Positions 32,972 through 43,128 of a stretch of DNA of 63,104 nucleotides are shown in pieces. The translations under genes and the position numbers were made by a program. Origin of the DNA: Terrisporobacter petrolearius (GTDB taxonomy: Bacteria > Bacillota > Clostridia > Peptostreptococcales > Peptostreptococcaceae); assembly GCF_020748185.1 (NCBI RefSeq), contig NZ_JAHZMO010000017.1, positions 1-63,104 of the forward strand. The letters are read 5' to 3'. The notes below the pieces were generated by a model that did not search any database, was not told where the DNA came from, and saw nothing but the letters and a program-made list of their open reading frames with translations. Positions within the stretch are counted from its first letter, which is position 1, and every line of letters starts with the position of its first letter.

Positions 32972-33652
32972 TTAAACAAAATATCTTTTATACTTAAAAA
33001 AAACTTCTAAATTATTTTCTTTTACAATAGTTTTAAGATCACCATAATTATATGTTGCAAGGGCGTATTCTCTAATTTTTGAAAATAAAAATTTTTCTTT
33101 TTCGCTTTTAAAATTCATAATATTTTTTGCAATTTCCCAAGCAGTAGATTCTCTTTCTATTAAATTTTTCTTTAAACTTACTACACTTTCCTCTAAATCT
33201 TTAGGTAAATTATTTTTATAATAATCTTCTTTTGAGATATCAATATTGTAATTTATCATTTGTTCTATAATATCAGTAAGTATTTTAGAATGCTCCCATT
33301 TGTTGTTTGAAATGCTGTTATCTAGTATATGACCTACCTCATGAGAACAGACACATTTTGCTATTATTTTCAAGTTTTCTTCAGATATATCTATATTATA
33401 ATAATTAAAGGTATTAACATAAAAATAGAAATTATAACAAAAGGATAGAAAACCAATTCTCGTTACAAATAACATTCTTAGTTTTGGCAGCGCGCATATG
33501 GGTGTGTCTTTTTTGTTAGAATAATAAAGATGTACCTTTTTATCTATTTTTGAATTGAAGTCTTTTACACAGTTTTTAAATAACTTTTTTCCTCCCAGGT
33601 TATCATAATATGTGGACATATAATTTATGTCAAAAATATTATTGCATGCCAT
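32972..33652 (-). CDS. orphan HExxH (zincin-like) protein
   Basis: 226 residues, no signal peptide, no membrane helix; family not recognised. SHEVGHILD (H104, E105, H108) is a zinc-protease core, preceded by a long helix from about 90. A downstream ERESTAWEIA segment (E166/E168) could supply the third ligand as in gluzincins. Nine or so aromatic residues and Cys at 3, 28, 53, 72, 100 and 102 are notable. GGCGGTG stands upstream of the minus-strand ATG. The gene lies between the sirtuin and polC, divergent from polC, with a large terminator hairpin. A cytoplasmic metallopeptidase is an inference from the motif. Confidence 0.7.
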   Translation of the reverse strand: MACNNIFDINYMSTYYDNLGGKKLFKNCVKDFNSKIDKKVHLYYSNKKDTPICALPKLRMLFVTRIGFLSFCYNFYFYVNTFNYYNIDISEENLKIIAKCVCSHEVGHILDNSISNNKWEHSKILTDIIEQMINYNIDISKEDYYKNNLPKDLEESVVSLKKNLIERESTAWEIAKNIMNFKSEKEKFLFSKIREYALATYNYGDLKTIVKENNLEVFFKYKRYFV

Positions 33653-33816
33653 ATTAAAACACCGCCTTAGTTTGGATTGTGGTCATATAATATAATATTA
33701 ATTAAGTTGTATTTTGAAGCTAATCCTAAAAATAAATTTTATTTTATAAAACATGGTAATGAATTTATTTTCAGATATGATATAATAATTTATCTAGGAA
33801 AGGAAGTGATAATCTC

Positions 33817-36800
33817 ATGGATAATATTAAAGACTATTTAGAAAAGCTAGAAATTAAAAATAGTAGATTAGAAAAGCAATTAAAAGAAGTACAAGTATCC
33901 AAAGTGGTATATTTTAAAGAAGAAAAAATTTTTTATATGTATTTAGTGTCAAAGGATATTATATCTCATGAGATTTTAGATGAACTTAGAGAAGAGCTAC
34001 TAGGTAAATTGAAATATTTTAAAAATATTAGAGTCAAAATTAAGTTCAATGGTTTTGGTAGAAAATCCGATAAAGATATAGTAAAAATCTATTGGCATAA
34101 TATTTTATATATATTAAAAAAAATCTGTCCAGCTATTGAAGGATGGAAAAAACAAGTAGAGTACATGTGTTTAGATAATATGCTAAAGATAAAGATTCCT
34201 AAAGGTATTTTTTATGAAAAACTAAAAAATAATAATATAGAAGATGTTATAAGAAATGTATTATTAGAAGAATTGGGAATTGACTATCAGGTTAAAGTTG
34301 AAAAAGCAGTTAGTGATAAGGCAGATATAAAAAAATTAATAGAAAAAACAGATAAAGAAATTGAAGATTTAATAAAAGAAATGGAATTTGAAGTAGTAGA
34401 TGAAGATAATGAAGAAGAAAGTTATGTAATTAAGGATGAATATGATGAACATTTGATTTATGGTGAAGATGTAAATAGTTTAGTACATCCAATAAAAGAC
34501 CTTAATCAAAAATCTAAGACAGTAGCAATTATAGGTGAAATATTTAATATAGAAAACAAAGAATTGAGAAATGGTAAAATACTTTCAATTATGTCTATTA
34601 CAGATAATACAAGCTCTATTAATTGTAAGTTGTTTTTAAATGACTTGAACAAGGATAAGGTGTTAGATAGTGTAAAAGAAGGATCTTATGTTAAAATTAA
34701 AGGTGATGTTTTATATGATACTTATCAAAGAGAAATCACTATGACTATAAGTGGTATTAGACAAGAAGAAAAACCGAAGAGAAAAGATACTTGTGAAAAA
34801 GGCAAAAGAGTTGAGTTGCATGCTCATACTCAAATGTCTTCTATGGATGCTTTATCTCCTACAAAAAAACTAGTTAAACAAGCAGCTGATTGGGGGCATA
34901 AGGCAATCGCCATAACAGATCACGGTGTTGTGCAAGCTTTCCCAGAAGCCATGGATGCAGGTAAAGCTAACAATATAAAAATACTCTATGGAGTAGAAGG
35001 TTATTTAGTAGAAGATAATTTACCTGTAATACAAAAGGCAAATGATAAAGACTTATCTCAAACGTTCATAGTATTTGACTTAGAGACTACAGGTTTTTCA
35101 AATAAAAATGATAAAATTACAGAAATAGGTGCAGTAAAAGTAGAAAACTTTAAGATTGTAGATAGATTTAGTCAATTGATAAATCCTGAGAAGGATATTT
35201 CTTATAAAGTTCAAGAACTTACTGGGATTACAAATGACTTAATAAAAGATAAACCTACTATTGAAGAAATATTACCAAAGTTTGTTGAATTTATAGGAGA
35301 TAGTGTGTTAGTTGCTCATAATGCAGACTTCGATATGGGGTTTATGCAACAAAAATGTAGGGAACAAAATATTGAATTTAAAAATACATCAGTTGATACA
35401 TTAACATTGGCAAGAACTTTACTTCCTCATATGAAAAGATTTAGATTAAACCTTATAGCTAAGGAATTAGGAATTCCATTGCTTAATCATCATAGAGCTG
35501 TAGATGATGCAGAAGCTACTGCACATATATTTATTAAATTTTTAGAAATGATAAAAAAGAAGGGTGCAGAAAAATTAAGCGATGTAAATATGATTTTAGG
35601 AGATATAGATTATACTAAATTAAGAACAAATCATGTAACATTAATTGCTAAAAATCAAATTGGGGTAAAAAATTTATATAAAATAGTATCTGATGCCCAT
35701 GTAAATCACTTTTATAGAGCACCTAGAATATTAAAAAGTGTTTTAGAGGAATATAAAGAAGGAATAATAATTGGCTCAGCTTGTGAAGCTGGGGAGGTTT
35801 TCCAAGCTGTAAAACAAAATAAAAGTGATGAAGACTTAGAGCGAATAATATCTCTTTATGATTATATTGAAGTTATGCCAATTGATAATAATAGATTTAT
35901 GATTGATAAAGGTGAAGTTAAAGATGAAGAAGAATTAAGAGATTTAAATAGAAGAATGATTGAAGTGGCAAAGAACTTTGGAAAAATTCCTGTGGCTACA
36001 GGAGATGTACACTTTATAGACAAACATGAAGCTATCTATAGAAAAGTACTTAAATACTCACAAGGCTTTAAGATGGATGAAGAGGAAACTTATCTTCATT
36101 TTAGAACAACAGACGAAATGCTAGATGAATTCAAATATCTAGGAGAAGATTTAGCGTATGAGGTTGTAGTAGAAAATACAAATAAGGTAGCAGATATGAT
36201 TGAAGACATACTTCCAATACCTAATGCAACTTTTCCGCCAGTAATTGAAGGTTCTGATAAAGAACTTAGAGATATGTGTAATGCTAAGGCAGAGAGGATT
36301 TATGGATGCCCTCTTCCAGATGTTGTGAGAAAAAGACTTGATAGAGAGTTAAATTCGATTATAAGTAATGGTTATGCAGTGATGTATATTATAGCTCAAA
36401 AACTAGTTACAAAATCTCTTGCAGATGGATACCTAGTTGGTTCTAGGGGATCTGTTGGGTCTTCTCTTGCGGCTACAATGAGTGATATAACTGAAGTTAA
36501 CCCACTGCCAGCACATTATATTTGTGAAAATTCACAGTGTAAGTATTCTTATTTCTATGAAATAGGTGAATGGGGTTCAGGAGTGGATTTACCGGCAAAA
36601 GATTGTCCTAAATGTGGAAGACCATTAAAAAAAGACGGGCACGATATACCTTTTGAGGTTTTCCTTGGATTTGAAGGAGATAAGGAGCCAGATATTGACC
36701 TTAACTTCTCAGGAAGTTATCAACCTGTAATTCATAAATATACAGAAGAACTTTTCGGAGAAGGTCATGTATATAGAGCAGGAACAATAGGTACTGTTGC

Positions 36801-38112
36801 AGAAAAAACTGCTTTTGGTTATGCTAAGAAATTCGTAGAAGAAAATGATTTAAATTCAACATCAGCAGAAGTCTTAAGACTTGCAAATGGATGTACAGGA
36901 GTAAAAAGAACTTCAGGACAACATCCTGGTGGAGTTATGGTTATACCAGACTACAAAGATGTTTATGATATAACACCTATACAATATCCAGCCAATGATA
37001 CAAGTTGTGGAGTTATAACTACACACTTTGACTATCACTCTATAAGTGGTAGGATACTAAAGCTTGATATATTAGGACACGACGTTCCGACCATTATCAG
37101 AATGATAGAAGATATTACAGGTAGGATTGCTACAGAAATACCTCTAGATGATAAAGAAACAATGTCACTATTTACATCTACAGATGCTCTAGGTGTAACA
37201 CCGGAGGAGATTAACTGTCCAATAGGTTGTCTTGCTATACCTGAATTTGGAACAAAATTCGTTAGACAAATGCTTCTTGATACAAAGCCAACAACATTTG
37301 CAGAGCTTGTACGTATATCAGGATTATCTCATGGTACTGATGTTTGGTTAAATAATGCACAAGACTTAGTTGTGGAAGGTACAGTTGAATTTAAAGAAGT
37401 TATATCAACACGTGATGATATAATGAACTACTTAATATTTAAAGGGCTTCAACCAAAGATGGCATTTACCATAATGGAAAGTGTTAGAAAAGGTAAAGGA
37501 TTGAAGCCTGAATTTATTGAAGCAATGAAAAAAAATGATGTGCCAGATTGGTATATAGGTTCATGTAAAAAGATAAAATACATGTTCCCTAAAGCTCATG
37601 CTGTTGCTTATGTAATGATGAGTTTTAGGCTAGCTTATTATAAAGTGCATTATCCCGAAGCGTTTTATGCCACATATTTTACAACCAAAGCAGAAGATTT
37701 TGATGCTGACTTAATTGTAAAAGGACTAGATTCTATAAGAGACAAAATGGATGAAATTATTTCTTTAGGCAATGATGCAACAGCAAAAGAAAAAAATATG
37801 CTTACAGTTCTTGAAGTTGCTTATGAGATGTATGCAAGAAATATAAAAATTATTCCGGTAGATATTTACAAATCAGATGCAACGGAATTTAAAGTTATGG
37901 GCGAAAAGCAAATCTTACCTCCTATGATAGCTTTGCAGGGTGTAGGAGAGAATGCAGCTATACACATACAGCGAGAAAGAGAAAATGGGGAGTTTATATC
38001 CAAAGAAGATCTAAGAAAGAGAACTAAAATTTCAAAAACTGTTATTGAAACTCTAACTAATCATGGATCGTTAGACAATATGAGTGATAAAAATCAACTT
38101 TCATTATTTTAA
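33817..38112 (+). CDS. polC: DNA polymerase III PolC-type alpha subunit
   Basis: 1431 residues, the Gram-positive replicative polymerase. In order: N-terminal domain, OB fold (about 225-330), PHP domain (HAHTQMSSMDALSP near 334, AITDHGVVQAF), an inserted DnaQ-like 3'-5' exonuclease (FDLETTG near 419, VAHNADFDMGF, HHRAVDDAEAT), then PHP continuation and the C-family polymerase: four zinc cysteines (CENSQC, CPKC, about 902-932), PDIDLNFSG near 957 with catalytic Asp residues, and HhH. The C-terminal QLSLF is a beta-clamp-binding peptide. ATG follows AGGAAGTGATAATCTC. Transcribed alone; rimP is not directly coupled, a small membrane gene and promoter lie between. Confidence 0.98.
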   Translation: MDNIKDYLEKLEIKNSRLEKQLKEVQVSKVVYFKEEKIFYMYLVSKDIISHEILDELREELLGKLKYFKNIRVKIKFNGFGRKSDKDIVKIYWHNILYILKKICPAIEGWKKQVEYMCLDNMLKIKIPKGIFYEKLKNNNIEDVIRNVLLEELGIDYQVKVEKAVSDKADIKKLIEKTDKEIEDLIKEMEFEVVDEDNEEESYVIKDEYDEHLIYGEDVNSLVHPIKDLNQKSKTVAIIGEIFNIENKELRNGKILSIMSITDNTSSINCKLFLNDLNKDKVLDSVKEGSYVKIKGDVLYDTYQREITMTISGIRQEEKPKRKDTCEKGKRVELHAHTQMSSMDALSPTKKLVKQAADWGHKAIAITDHGVVQAFPEAMDAGKANNIKILYGVEGYLVEDNLPVIQKANDKDLSQTFIVFDLETTGFSNKNDKITEIGAVKVENFKIVDRFSQLINPEKDISYKVQELTGITNDLIKDKPTIEEILPKFVEFIGDSVLVAHNADFDMGFMQQKCREQNIEFKNTSVDTLTLARTLLPHMKRFRLNLIAKELGIPLLNHHRAVDDAEATAHIFIKFLEMIKKKGAEKLSDVNMILGDIDYTKLRTNHVTLIAKNQIGVKNLYKIVSDAHVNHFYRAPRILKSVLEEYKEGIIIGSACEAGEVFQAVKQNKSDEDLERIISLYDYIEVMPIDNNRFMIDKGEVKDEEELRDLNRRMIEVAKNFGKIPVATGDVHFIDKHEAIYRKVLKYSQGFKMDEEETYLHFRTTDEMLDEFKYLGEDLAYEVVVENTNKVADMIEDILPIPNATFPPVIEGSDKELRDMCNAKAERIYGCPLPDVVRKRLDRELNSIISNGYAVMYIIAQKLVTKSLADGYLVGSRGSVGSSLAATMSDITEVNPLPAHYICENSQCKYSYFYEIGEWGSGVDLPAKDCPKCGRPLKKDGHDIPFEVFLGFEGDKEPDIDLNFSGSYQPVIHKYTEELFGEGHVYRAGTIGTVAEKTAFGYAKKFVEENDLNSTSAEVLRLANGCTGVKRTSGQHPGGVMVIPDYKDVYDITPIQYPANDTSCGVITTHFDYHSISGRILKLDILGHDVPTIIRMIEDITGRIATEIPLDDKETMSLFTSTDALGVTPEEINCPIGCLAIPEFGTKFVRQMLLDTKPTTFAELVRISGLSHGTDVWLNNAQDLVVEGTVEFKEVISTRDDIMNYLIFKGLQPKMAFTIMESVRKGKGLKPEFIEAMKKNDVPDWYIGSCKKIKYMFPKAHAVAYVMMSFRLAYYKVHYPEAFYATYFTTKAEDFDADLIVKGLDSIRDKMDEIISLGNDATAKEKNMLTVLEVAYEMYARNIKIIPVDIYKSDATEFKVMGEKQILPPMIALQGVGENAAIHIQRERENGEFISKEDLRKRTKISKTVIETLTNHGSLDNMSDKNQLSLF

Positions 38113-38192
38113 TAAATTATGAGTGAATTATAGTATAAAAAATGAACAAACTAAGTATATTAATGTACTTATAATTGTAAGGAGGAATTAAT

Positions 38193-38438
38193 ATGTTTAG
38201 TTTTGAGTATATAGAACTAGTGGGATATGTAGCTTCTGTTTTAATTGCTATATCTCTTACAATGACAGATATGTATAAATTAAGAATAATAAACTCCATA
38301 GGATGTTTAATGTTTGTTATATATGGCTTGAATGTTGGTGCTTATCCTGTAGCTTTAGCAAATGCTATAATAATTATTATAAATATTTATAACTTATATA
38401 AACTAAGATTATTAAATAATAATAGTCAAAATAAATAA
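38193..38438 (+). CDS. small inner-membrane protein, YgjV-like
   Basis: 81 residues with three hydrophobic segments. YIELVGYVASVLIAISLTM, LRIINSIGCLMFVIYGL and AYPVALANAIIIIINIYNLYK match the pattern of the YgjV/IMP family (G-x-x-A, R-x-x-N-x-x-G-x-x-x-F-x-x-Y-G). Function unknown. ATG follows AAGGAGGAATTAAT. It lies between polC and rimP and may be co-transcribed with polC (80 nt gap without a clear terminator). Confidence 0.75.
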   Translation: MFSFEYIELVGYVASVLIAISLTMTDMYKLRIINSIGCLMFVIYGLNVGAYPVALANAIIIIINIYNLYKLRLLNNNSQNK

Positions 38439-38489
38439 TTTATCATTAAGGGAAGGATGCTAAAACAAATATTAAATCAATACAAAAGC

Positions 38490-38518
38490 TTGTAAATATA
38501 ACATTTTTATGATATAGT
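38490..38518 (+). promoter_or_regulatory. promoter upstream of the rimP-nusA-infB operon
   Basis: TTGTAA (38490-38495), 17-nt spacer, TATAGT (38513-38518). The predicted transcript start is near 38525, only about 25 nt before a strong terminator-like hairpin. Confidence 0.6.
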
Positions 38519-38549
38519 GATATATAAAATAGTATATTTGCAGAAACTA

Positions 38550-38578
38550 AGAGTGAGACATCTGTGCTCACTCTTTTA
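38550..38578 (+). terminator. hairpin with T tract in the rimP leader
   Basis: AGAGTGAG (38550-38557), 9-nt loop, CTCACTCT (38567-38574), then TTTT. It can end polC/YgjV transcripts and also stop transcripts from the promoter at 38490 within about 50 nt, so it may act as an attenuator for rimP-nusA. Confidence 0.8.
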
Positions 38579-38619
38579 TTTTAAATACTATAAATACAAC
38601 TGAATAGGAGGTAAACAAT

Positions 38620-39081
38620 ATGAAAAAGAACATAGCTACTGAAATAGAACAAATAGTGTTGCCTATAACAGAAGCCAACGATTTAGAGTTAGTAGATGTT
38701 GAATACGTTAAAGAAGGTGGAGAATTCTTCCTTAGAGTTTACATCGATAAAGAAGACGGAGTTTCTTTAAATGAATGTGAATTAGTTACAAGAGCGCTAA
38801 ATCCAATTCTAGATGAAAAAGATCCAATTAAAGATAACTATTATTTAGAAGTATCATCTCCTGGTCTTGATAGACCACTTAAAAAAGATAAGGACTTTGT
38901 GAAATACCAAGGTAGAGATGTGGAAATAAAGCTTTATAAATCAATTGACGGTTCTAAACTACATGAAGGAGAGCTTGTTGGTTTAACAGAAGATAAAAAT
39001 ATTAAAGTTATAATAGATAATAAAGAGGTTGAATTCAATAAAAAAGATGTTGCGCTTATTAGATTAGCTATTAAGTTTTAG
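38620..39081 (+). CDS. rimP: ribosome maturation factor RimP
   Basis: 153 residues. N-terminal alpha/beta domain (ANDLELVDVEYVKEGGEFFLRVYID; seen in two blocks) and the SH3-like C-terminal domain. SPGLDRPLKKDKDF (about 85-98) is the family signature. Needed for 30S assembly. ATG follows GGAGGTAAACAAT. First gene of the operon rimP-nusA-ylxR-ylxQ-infB-rbfA-nrnA-truB-ribF; nusA starts 30 nt after its stop. Confidence 0.95.
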   Translation: MKKNIATEIEQIVLPITEANDLELVDVEYVKEGGEFFLRVYIDKEDGVSLNECELVTRALNPILDEKDPIKDNYYLEVSSPGLDRPLKKDKDFVKYQGRDVEIKLYKSIDGSKLHEGELVGLTEDKNIKVIIDNKEVEFNKKDVALIRLAIKF

Positions 39082-39111
39082 TGGTAACATTAATATAGGG
39101 AGGATAAACAA

Positions 39112-40167
39112 ATGAATCACGAATTCATGGAAGCGCTAGATGAATTAGAAAAGGATAGAGGTATCGATAAAGATATACTTATAGATACTATAGAACAAGC
39201 ATTACTTACTGCATACAAAAAGAACTTTGGTTCAGCACAAAATGTTAGAATAGATTTTAACCCAGAAAAGGGAGAAGTAAGAGTTTACTCACAAAGAAGA
39301 GTTGTTGATGAGTCAGACTTATATGATAACTTTTTAGAAATAGAACTTGATGAAGCTAGACAAATAAATCCAAAGTATGAACTTGGAGATATATTAGAAA
39401 ATGAAGTAACTCCAAAAGACTTTGGTAGAATAGCAGCACAGACAGCTAAACAAGTAGTAGTTCAAAGAATAAGAGAAGCTGAAAGAGAAATAATATACAA
39501 TGAGTTTATAGAAAAAGAAGGAGAATTAGTAACTGGAGAAGTTGCTAGAGTATCTGATAATAAAAAGATTGTTTATGTGAGACTTGGAAAAATAGAAGGA
39601 TCTATGCCTGAAACTGAACAAATTCCAGGAGAGCATTTTAAAGCCGGCGATAAAATAAAGGTATATATATTAGAAGTGAAGAAAACTAATAAGGGACCTC
39701 AAATAGTAGTTTCAAGAAGTCATCCAAATCTTGTTAAGAGACTATTTGAATCAGAAGTACCGGAAATATTCCAAGGTATAGTTCAAATAAAATCAGTATC
39801 TAGAGAAGCAGGATCAAGAACTAAAATGGCTGTTCATTCAATAGATGAGAAAATAGATCCAATTGGAGCTTGTGTAGGACCAAAAGGAACTAGAGTTAAA
39901 TATGTAGTTGATGAATTAGGTGGAGAAAAAATAGATATAATAAACTACAGCGAAAATCCAGCTGAGTTTGTATGTGCATCACTTAGTCCATCAAAAGTAG
40001 TTAAAGTAGAAGTTAACGAAGAAGAAAAATCAGCATTAGTTGTAGTGCCAGATTATCAATTATCTTTAGCTATAGGTAAAGCAGGACAAAATGCTAGACT
40101 TGCTGCAAAACTTACGAATTGGAAGATAGACATTAAAAGTGAATCTCAATTAAATGACGAAGAATAA
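39112..40167 (+). CDS. nusA: transcription termination/antitermination factor NusA
   Basis: 351 residues, the short Gram-positive form without C-terminal acidic repeats. N-terminal RNA polymerase-binding domain (about 1-125), S1 domain (about 132-200), and two KH domains (GACVGPKGTRVKYVVDELGGEKIDI is the first; SLAIGKAGQNARLAAKLTNWKIDI the second, both seen as separate short motifs). ATG follows AGGGAGGATAAACA. Co-transcribed with rimP and ylxR. Confidence 0.97.
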   Translation: MNHEFMEALDELEKDRGIDKDILIDTIEQALLTAYKKNFGSAQNVRIDFNPEKGEVRVYSQRRVVDESDLYDNFLEIELDEARQINPKYELGDILENEVTPKDFGRIAAQTAKQVVVQRIREAEREIIYNEFIEKEGELVTGEVARVSDNKKIVYVRLGKIEGSMPETEQIPGEHFKAGDKIKVYILEVKKTNKGPQIVVSRSHPNLVKRLFESEVPEIFQGIVQIKSVSREAGSRTKMAVHSIDEKIDPIGACVGPKGTRVKYVVDELGGEKIDIINYSENPAEFVCASLSPSKVVKVEVNEEEKSALVVVPDYQLSLAIGKAGQNARLAAKLTNWKIDIKSESQLNDEE

Positions 40168-40179
40168 GGAGGGATTGCT

Positions 40180-40455
40180 TTGAACAAGATAAAAAAAGTG
40201 CCTCAAAGAAAATGTATTGCTTGTCAAGATAGAGATAACAAAAAAGAACTTATTAGAATAGTAAAAAATAAAGAAGGCGAAATTTTTATAGACTTAGCTG
40301 GAAAAGCAAATGGAAGAGGGGCATACATATGCAAGGATTCTGAATGTTTAAAAAAAGTTATAAAAAGCAAGGCTTTAAATAGAGCTTTTAAAATGGAAGT
40401 GCCAAATGAGGTATACGAAAAATTATTAGCGGAGTTAGAATCATATGAAAAATAA
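40180..40455 (+). CDS. ylxR: YlxR/RnpM family RNA-binding protein (DUF448)
   Basis: 91 residues. PQRKCIACQDRDNKKELIRI, then GRGAYICKDSECLKKVIKSK, the DUF448 signature. In Bacillus the homologue RnpM modulates RNase P; this is knowledge of the family. The start is TTG 40180, 6 nt after AAGGAGGG (40166-40173). It overlaps the ylxQ start by 11 nt. Confidence 0.93.
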   Translation: MNKIKKVPQRKCIACQDRDNKKELIRIVKNKEGEIFIDLAGKANGRGAYICKDSECLKKVIKSKALNRAFKMEVPNEVYEKLLAELESYEK

Positions 40456-40753
40456 TATGGATAAAATACACTCATTACTTGGCATTGCAATGAGAGCAGG
40501 TAAATTAGTATCTGGAGAAGATGCAACTATGTTAGATTTAAAAAAAGGAAAGTTAAATTTAGTAATAGTTGCAGGTGATGCATCGAATAATACGAAAAAA
40601 TTATTCAACGATAAAACATCTTTTAGAAAAGTAAATTGTATAGAGATGTCTACAAAAAGTGATTTAGGAATGTCTATTGGTAAAAATTCTAGAGCAGTTA
40701 TAGGAATTAAAGATATAGGATTCGCAAATAAAATCATACAGTTAATGGATTAA
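40445..40753 (+). CDS. ylxQ: L7Ae/L30e-like ribosomal protein family (YlxQ)
   Basis: 102 residues, kink-turn-binding fold: SLLGIAMRAGKLVSGEDAT (about 9-27), LVIVAGDASNNTKK and GKNSRAVIGIKD. Likely binds structured RNA; function not settled. ATG 40445 overlaps the end of ylxR, with GGAG about 10 nt upstream inside ylxR. The overlap implies translational coupling. Confidence 0.9.
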   Translation: MKNNMDKIHSLLGIAMRAGKLVSGEDATMLDLKKGKLNLVIVAGDASNNTKKLFNDKTSFRKVNCIEMSTKSDLGMSIGKNSRAVIGIKDIGFANKIIQLMD

Positions 40754-40777
40754 CAAATAATAATAGGGGGTGATCTT

Positions 40778-42706
40778 GTGAATAAAACAAGAGTTTACCA
40801 AATAGCAGAAGAAGTAGGAATGTCAAATAAGGACATTTTAGCAAAAATAAAAGAATTAGGAATTGAAGTAGAAAACGAAAAATCTGAATTAGAAGAAGAT
40901 GAAGTAGAATTACTTATGGATCTTTTAAAAGAATCTGATGAAAATGTAATAAAAGTTGATGGAACTTTAACAGTTCAACAATTGGCTGAAGCTTTAGAAA
41001 AACCAGCTACAGAAGTTATAATGAAGCTTATGAAAATGGGAACTATGGCTTCTTTAAATCAAGAAGTTAATTTTGAAATAGCTTCTCATTTAGCAAGTGA
41101 ATATGGATTCACATTAGTTGCAGGTTCAAATGATGAAGAAGTCGAAGAAGAAATAGAAGAATTAATGCAAATAGAAGAAGATAAAGAAGAAGATTTAAAA
41201 CCAAGACCACCGGTTGTAACAGTTATGGGACATGTTGACCATGGTAAAACATCTTTACTAGATGCTATAAGAAGTACACATGTTACTACTAGTGAAGCAG
41301 GAGGAATTACTCAGCATATAGGTGCATCTGAAGTATCGATAAATGGGCAAAAAATAGTATTTTTAGATACTCCAGGACATGAGGCTTTTACAGCAATGAG
41401 AGCTAGAGGTGCGCAAGTTACAGATATAGCAATATTAGTAGTTGCAGCAGATGATGGTATAATGCCTCAAACAATAGAGGCAATAAACCATGCTAAAGCA
41501 GCAGGTGTTCCACTAATCATAGCTATAAATAAAATAGATAAACCAGCAGCTAACCAAGATAGAGTTAAGCAAGAATTATCTGAACAAGGATTACTTGTTG
41601 AAGACTGGGGTGGAGATGTTATAGCAGTTCCAGTTTCAGCTAGACAAAGAACAGGAATAGATACATTATTAGAAATGATACTTTTAGTTTCTGAAATGGA
41701 AGAATTAAAAGCTAATCCAAATAAGAGAGCAGTTGGTACAGTTGTAGAAGCTGAACTTGACAAAGGTAGAGGACCAGTTGCTACAGTGCTTGTACAAGGT
41801 GGTACTCTAAAAGTTGGAGATCCAATAGTTTGTGGTGTTGCTTCAGGTAAAGTAAGAGCAATGATAAACTCAAAAGGAAAAAGAGTTAAAACTGCTGGAC
41901 CATCAACAGCTGTTGAAATATTAGGTCTTTCAGAAGTTCCACAAGGAGGAGATCAGTTTGTAGCTGTACCTTCAGATAAAATAGCTAGAAATGTTGCAGA
42001 AAAAAGACAACACATAGCTAGAGAAGAAATGTTAAAATCTAACCAAAGAATGTCACTTGACCAATTCTTCGAGCAAATGAACGAAGGTCAAGTTAAAGAG
42101 CTTAATATAGTTATAAAAGCAGATGTTCAAGGTTCTGTTCAAGCAGTAAAACAATCACTTGAAAAATTATCTAACGACGAAGTTGCAGTGAGAGTAATAC
42201 ATGGTGGTGTTGGAGCTATAAATGAATCAGATGTTATGCTTGCAGCTGCATCAAATGCAATAATAATAGGATTTAATGTTAGACCAGTACCAAGTGCAGA
42301 ATCTCTTGCAGAAAAAGAAAGTGTAGATGTAAGAAGTTACACTATAATATACAAAGCTATAGAGGATATACAAGCTGCCATGAGTGGTATGTTAGATCCA
42401 GAATATAGAGATGAAGACACAGGTAAAGCAGAAATAAGAGAAGTTTACAAAATATCTGGCGTTGGTACAGTTTCAGGATGCTACGTAACAAATGGCAAAA
42501 TATTCAGAAACGGTAAAGTAAGAATAGTAAGAGATGGTATAATTATACACGAAGGTGAAATACAAGCTCTTAAGAGATTTAAAGATGATGTAAAAGAAGT
42601 AAACAATGGTTACGAATGTGGTATGAGTTTCGTAAACTACAACGATATAAAAGTTGGAGATATAGTAGAAGCTTATGTAACAAAAGAAATAGAAAGAAAA
42701 TTATAA
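40778..42706 (+). CDS. infB: translation initiation factor IF-2
   Basis: 642 residues. It is shorter than many orthologues because the N-terminal linker is reduced. IF2-N domains ([18 protein letters not shown] near 3), then the GTPase: G1 [14 protein letters not shown] (near 150), G3 DTPGHEAF (near 197), G4 NKIDKP (near 250), domains II-III and the C-terminal domain ([20 protein letters not shown]) that binds fMet-tRNA. Start is GTG 40778, 7 nt after AGGGGG. It follows ylxQ by 24 nt. Confidence 0.97.
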   Translation: MNKTRVYQIAEEVGMSNKDILAKIKELGIEVENEKSELEEDEVELLMDLLKESDENVIKVDGTLTVQQLAEALEKPATEVIMKLMKMGTMASLNQEVNFEIASHLASEYGFTLVAGSNDEEVEEEIEELMQIEEDKEEDLKPRPPVVTVMGHVDHGKTSLLDAIRSTHVTTSEAGGITQHIGASEVSINGQKIVFLDTPGHEAFTAMRARGAQVTDIAILVVAADDGIMPQTIEAINHAKAAGVPLIIAINKIDKPAANQDRVKQELSEQGLLVEDWGGDVIAVPVSARQRTGIDTLLEMILLVSEMEELKANPNKRAVGTVVEAELDKGRGPVATVLVQGGTLKVGDPIVCGVASGKVRAMINSKGKRVKTAGPSTAVEILGLSEVPQGGDQFVAVPSDKIARNVAEKRQHIAREEMLKSNQRMSLDQFFEQMNEGQVKELNIVIKADVQGSVQAVKQSLEKLSNDEVAVRVIHGGVGAINESDVMLAAASNAIIIGFNVRPVPSAESLAEKESVDVRSYTIIYKAIEDIQAAMSGMLDPEYRDEDTGKAEIREVYKISGVGTVSGCYVTNGKIFRNGKVRIVRDGIIIHEGEIQALKRFKDDVKEVNNGYECGMSFVNYNDIKVGDIVEAYVTKEIERKL

Positions 42707-42738
42707 ATAATTAACTACAGATAAAGAGGGTTGATATT

Positions 42739-43128
42739 ATGGCATCATATAATAGAACACGTAGAATAGGCGAAGAAATTAGGAAAACAGTAAGTACTAT
42801 GCTTATTAATGGAATAAAAGACCCTAGAATAAACTCTATGGTAAGTGTTACAGATGTGGAAGTTACTAACGATTTAAGTTATGCATATATATACGTAAGC
42901 ATTTTAGGTGGAGATGAAGAATCCACTTTAGAAGGTTTAAGAAATGCAGAAAGCTACATCAGAAGAGAAATAGGTAGAAGTATAAAAATAAGACATATCC
43001 CACAAATCATATTCAAAGTAGATGATTCTTTGGTTAAAGGTATGTACATGGACAGCCTTATAAAAAAGGTATCGCAAAAAGAACAAGATAAGCCTCAAAC
43101 ACAAGTTGAGGAAAATGAAAATGAATAG
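42739..43128 (+). CDS. rbfA: ribosome-binding factor A
   Basis: 129 residues, KH-like RbfA. RTRRIGEEIRKTVSTML, VSVTDVEVTNDLSYAYIYVS and IPQIIFKVDDSLVKGMYMD are visible. The acidic, Glu-rich tail (VEENENE) is longer than in E. coli. Cold-shock 30S maturation factor. ATG follows AGAGGGTTGATATT. Its stop overlaps the nrnA ATG in the sequence ATGAATAG, the same arrangement as scpA/scpB. Confidence 0.94.
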   Translation: MASYNRTRRIGEEIRKTVSTMLINGIKDPRINSMVSVTDVEVTNDLSYAYIYVSILGGDEESTLEGLRNAESYIRREIGRSIKIRHIPQIIFKVDDSLVKGMYMDSLIKKVSQKEQDKPQTQVEENENE

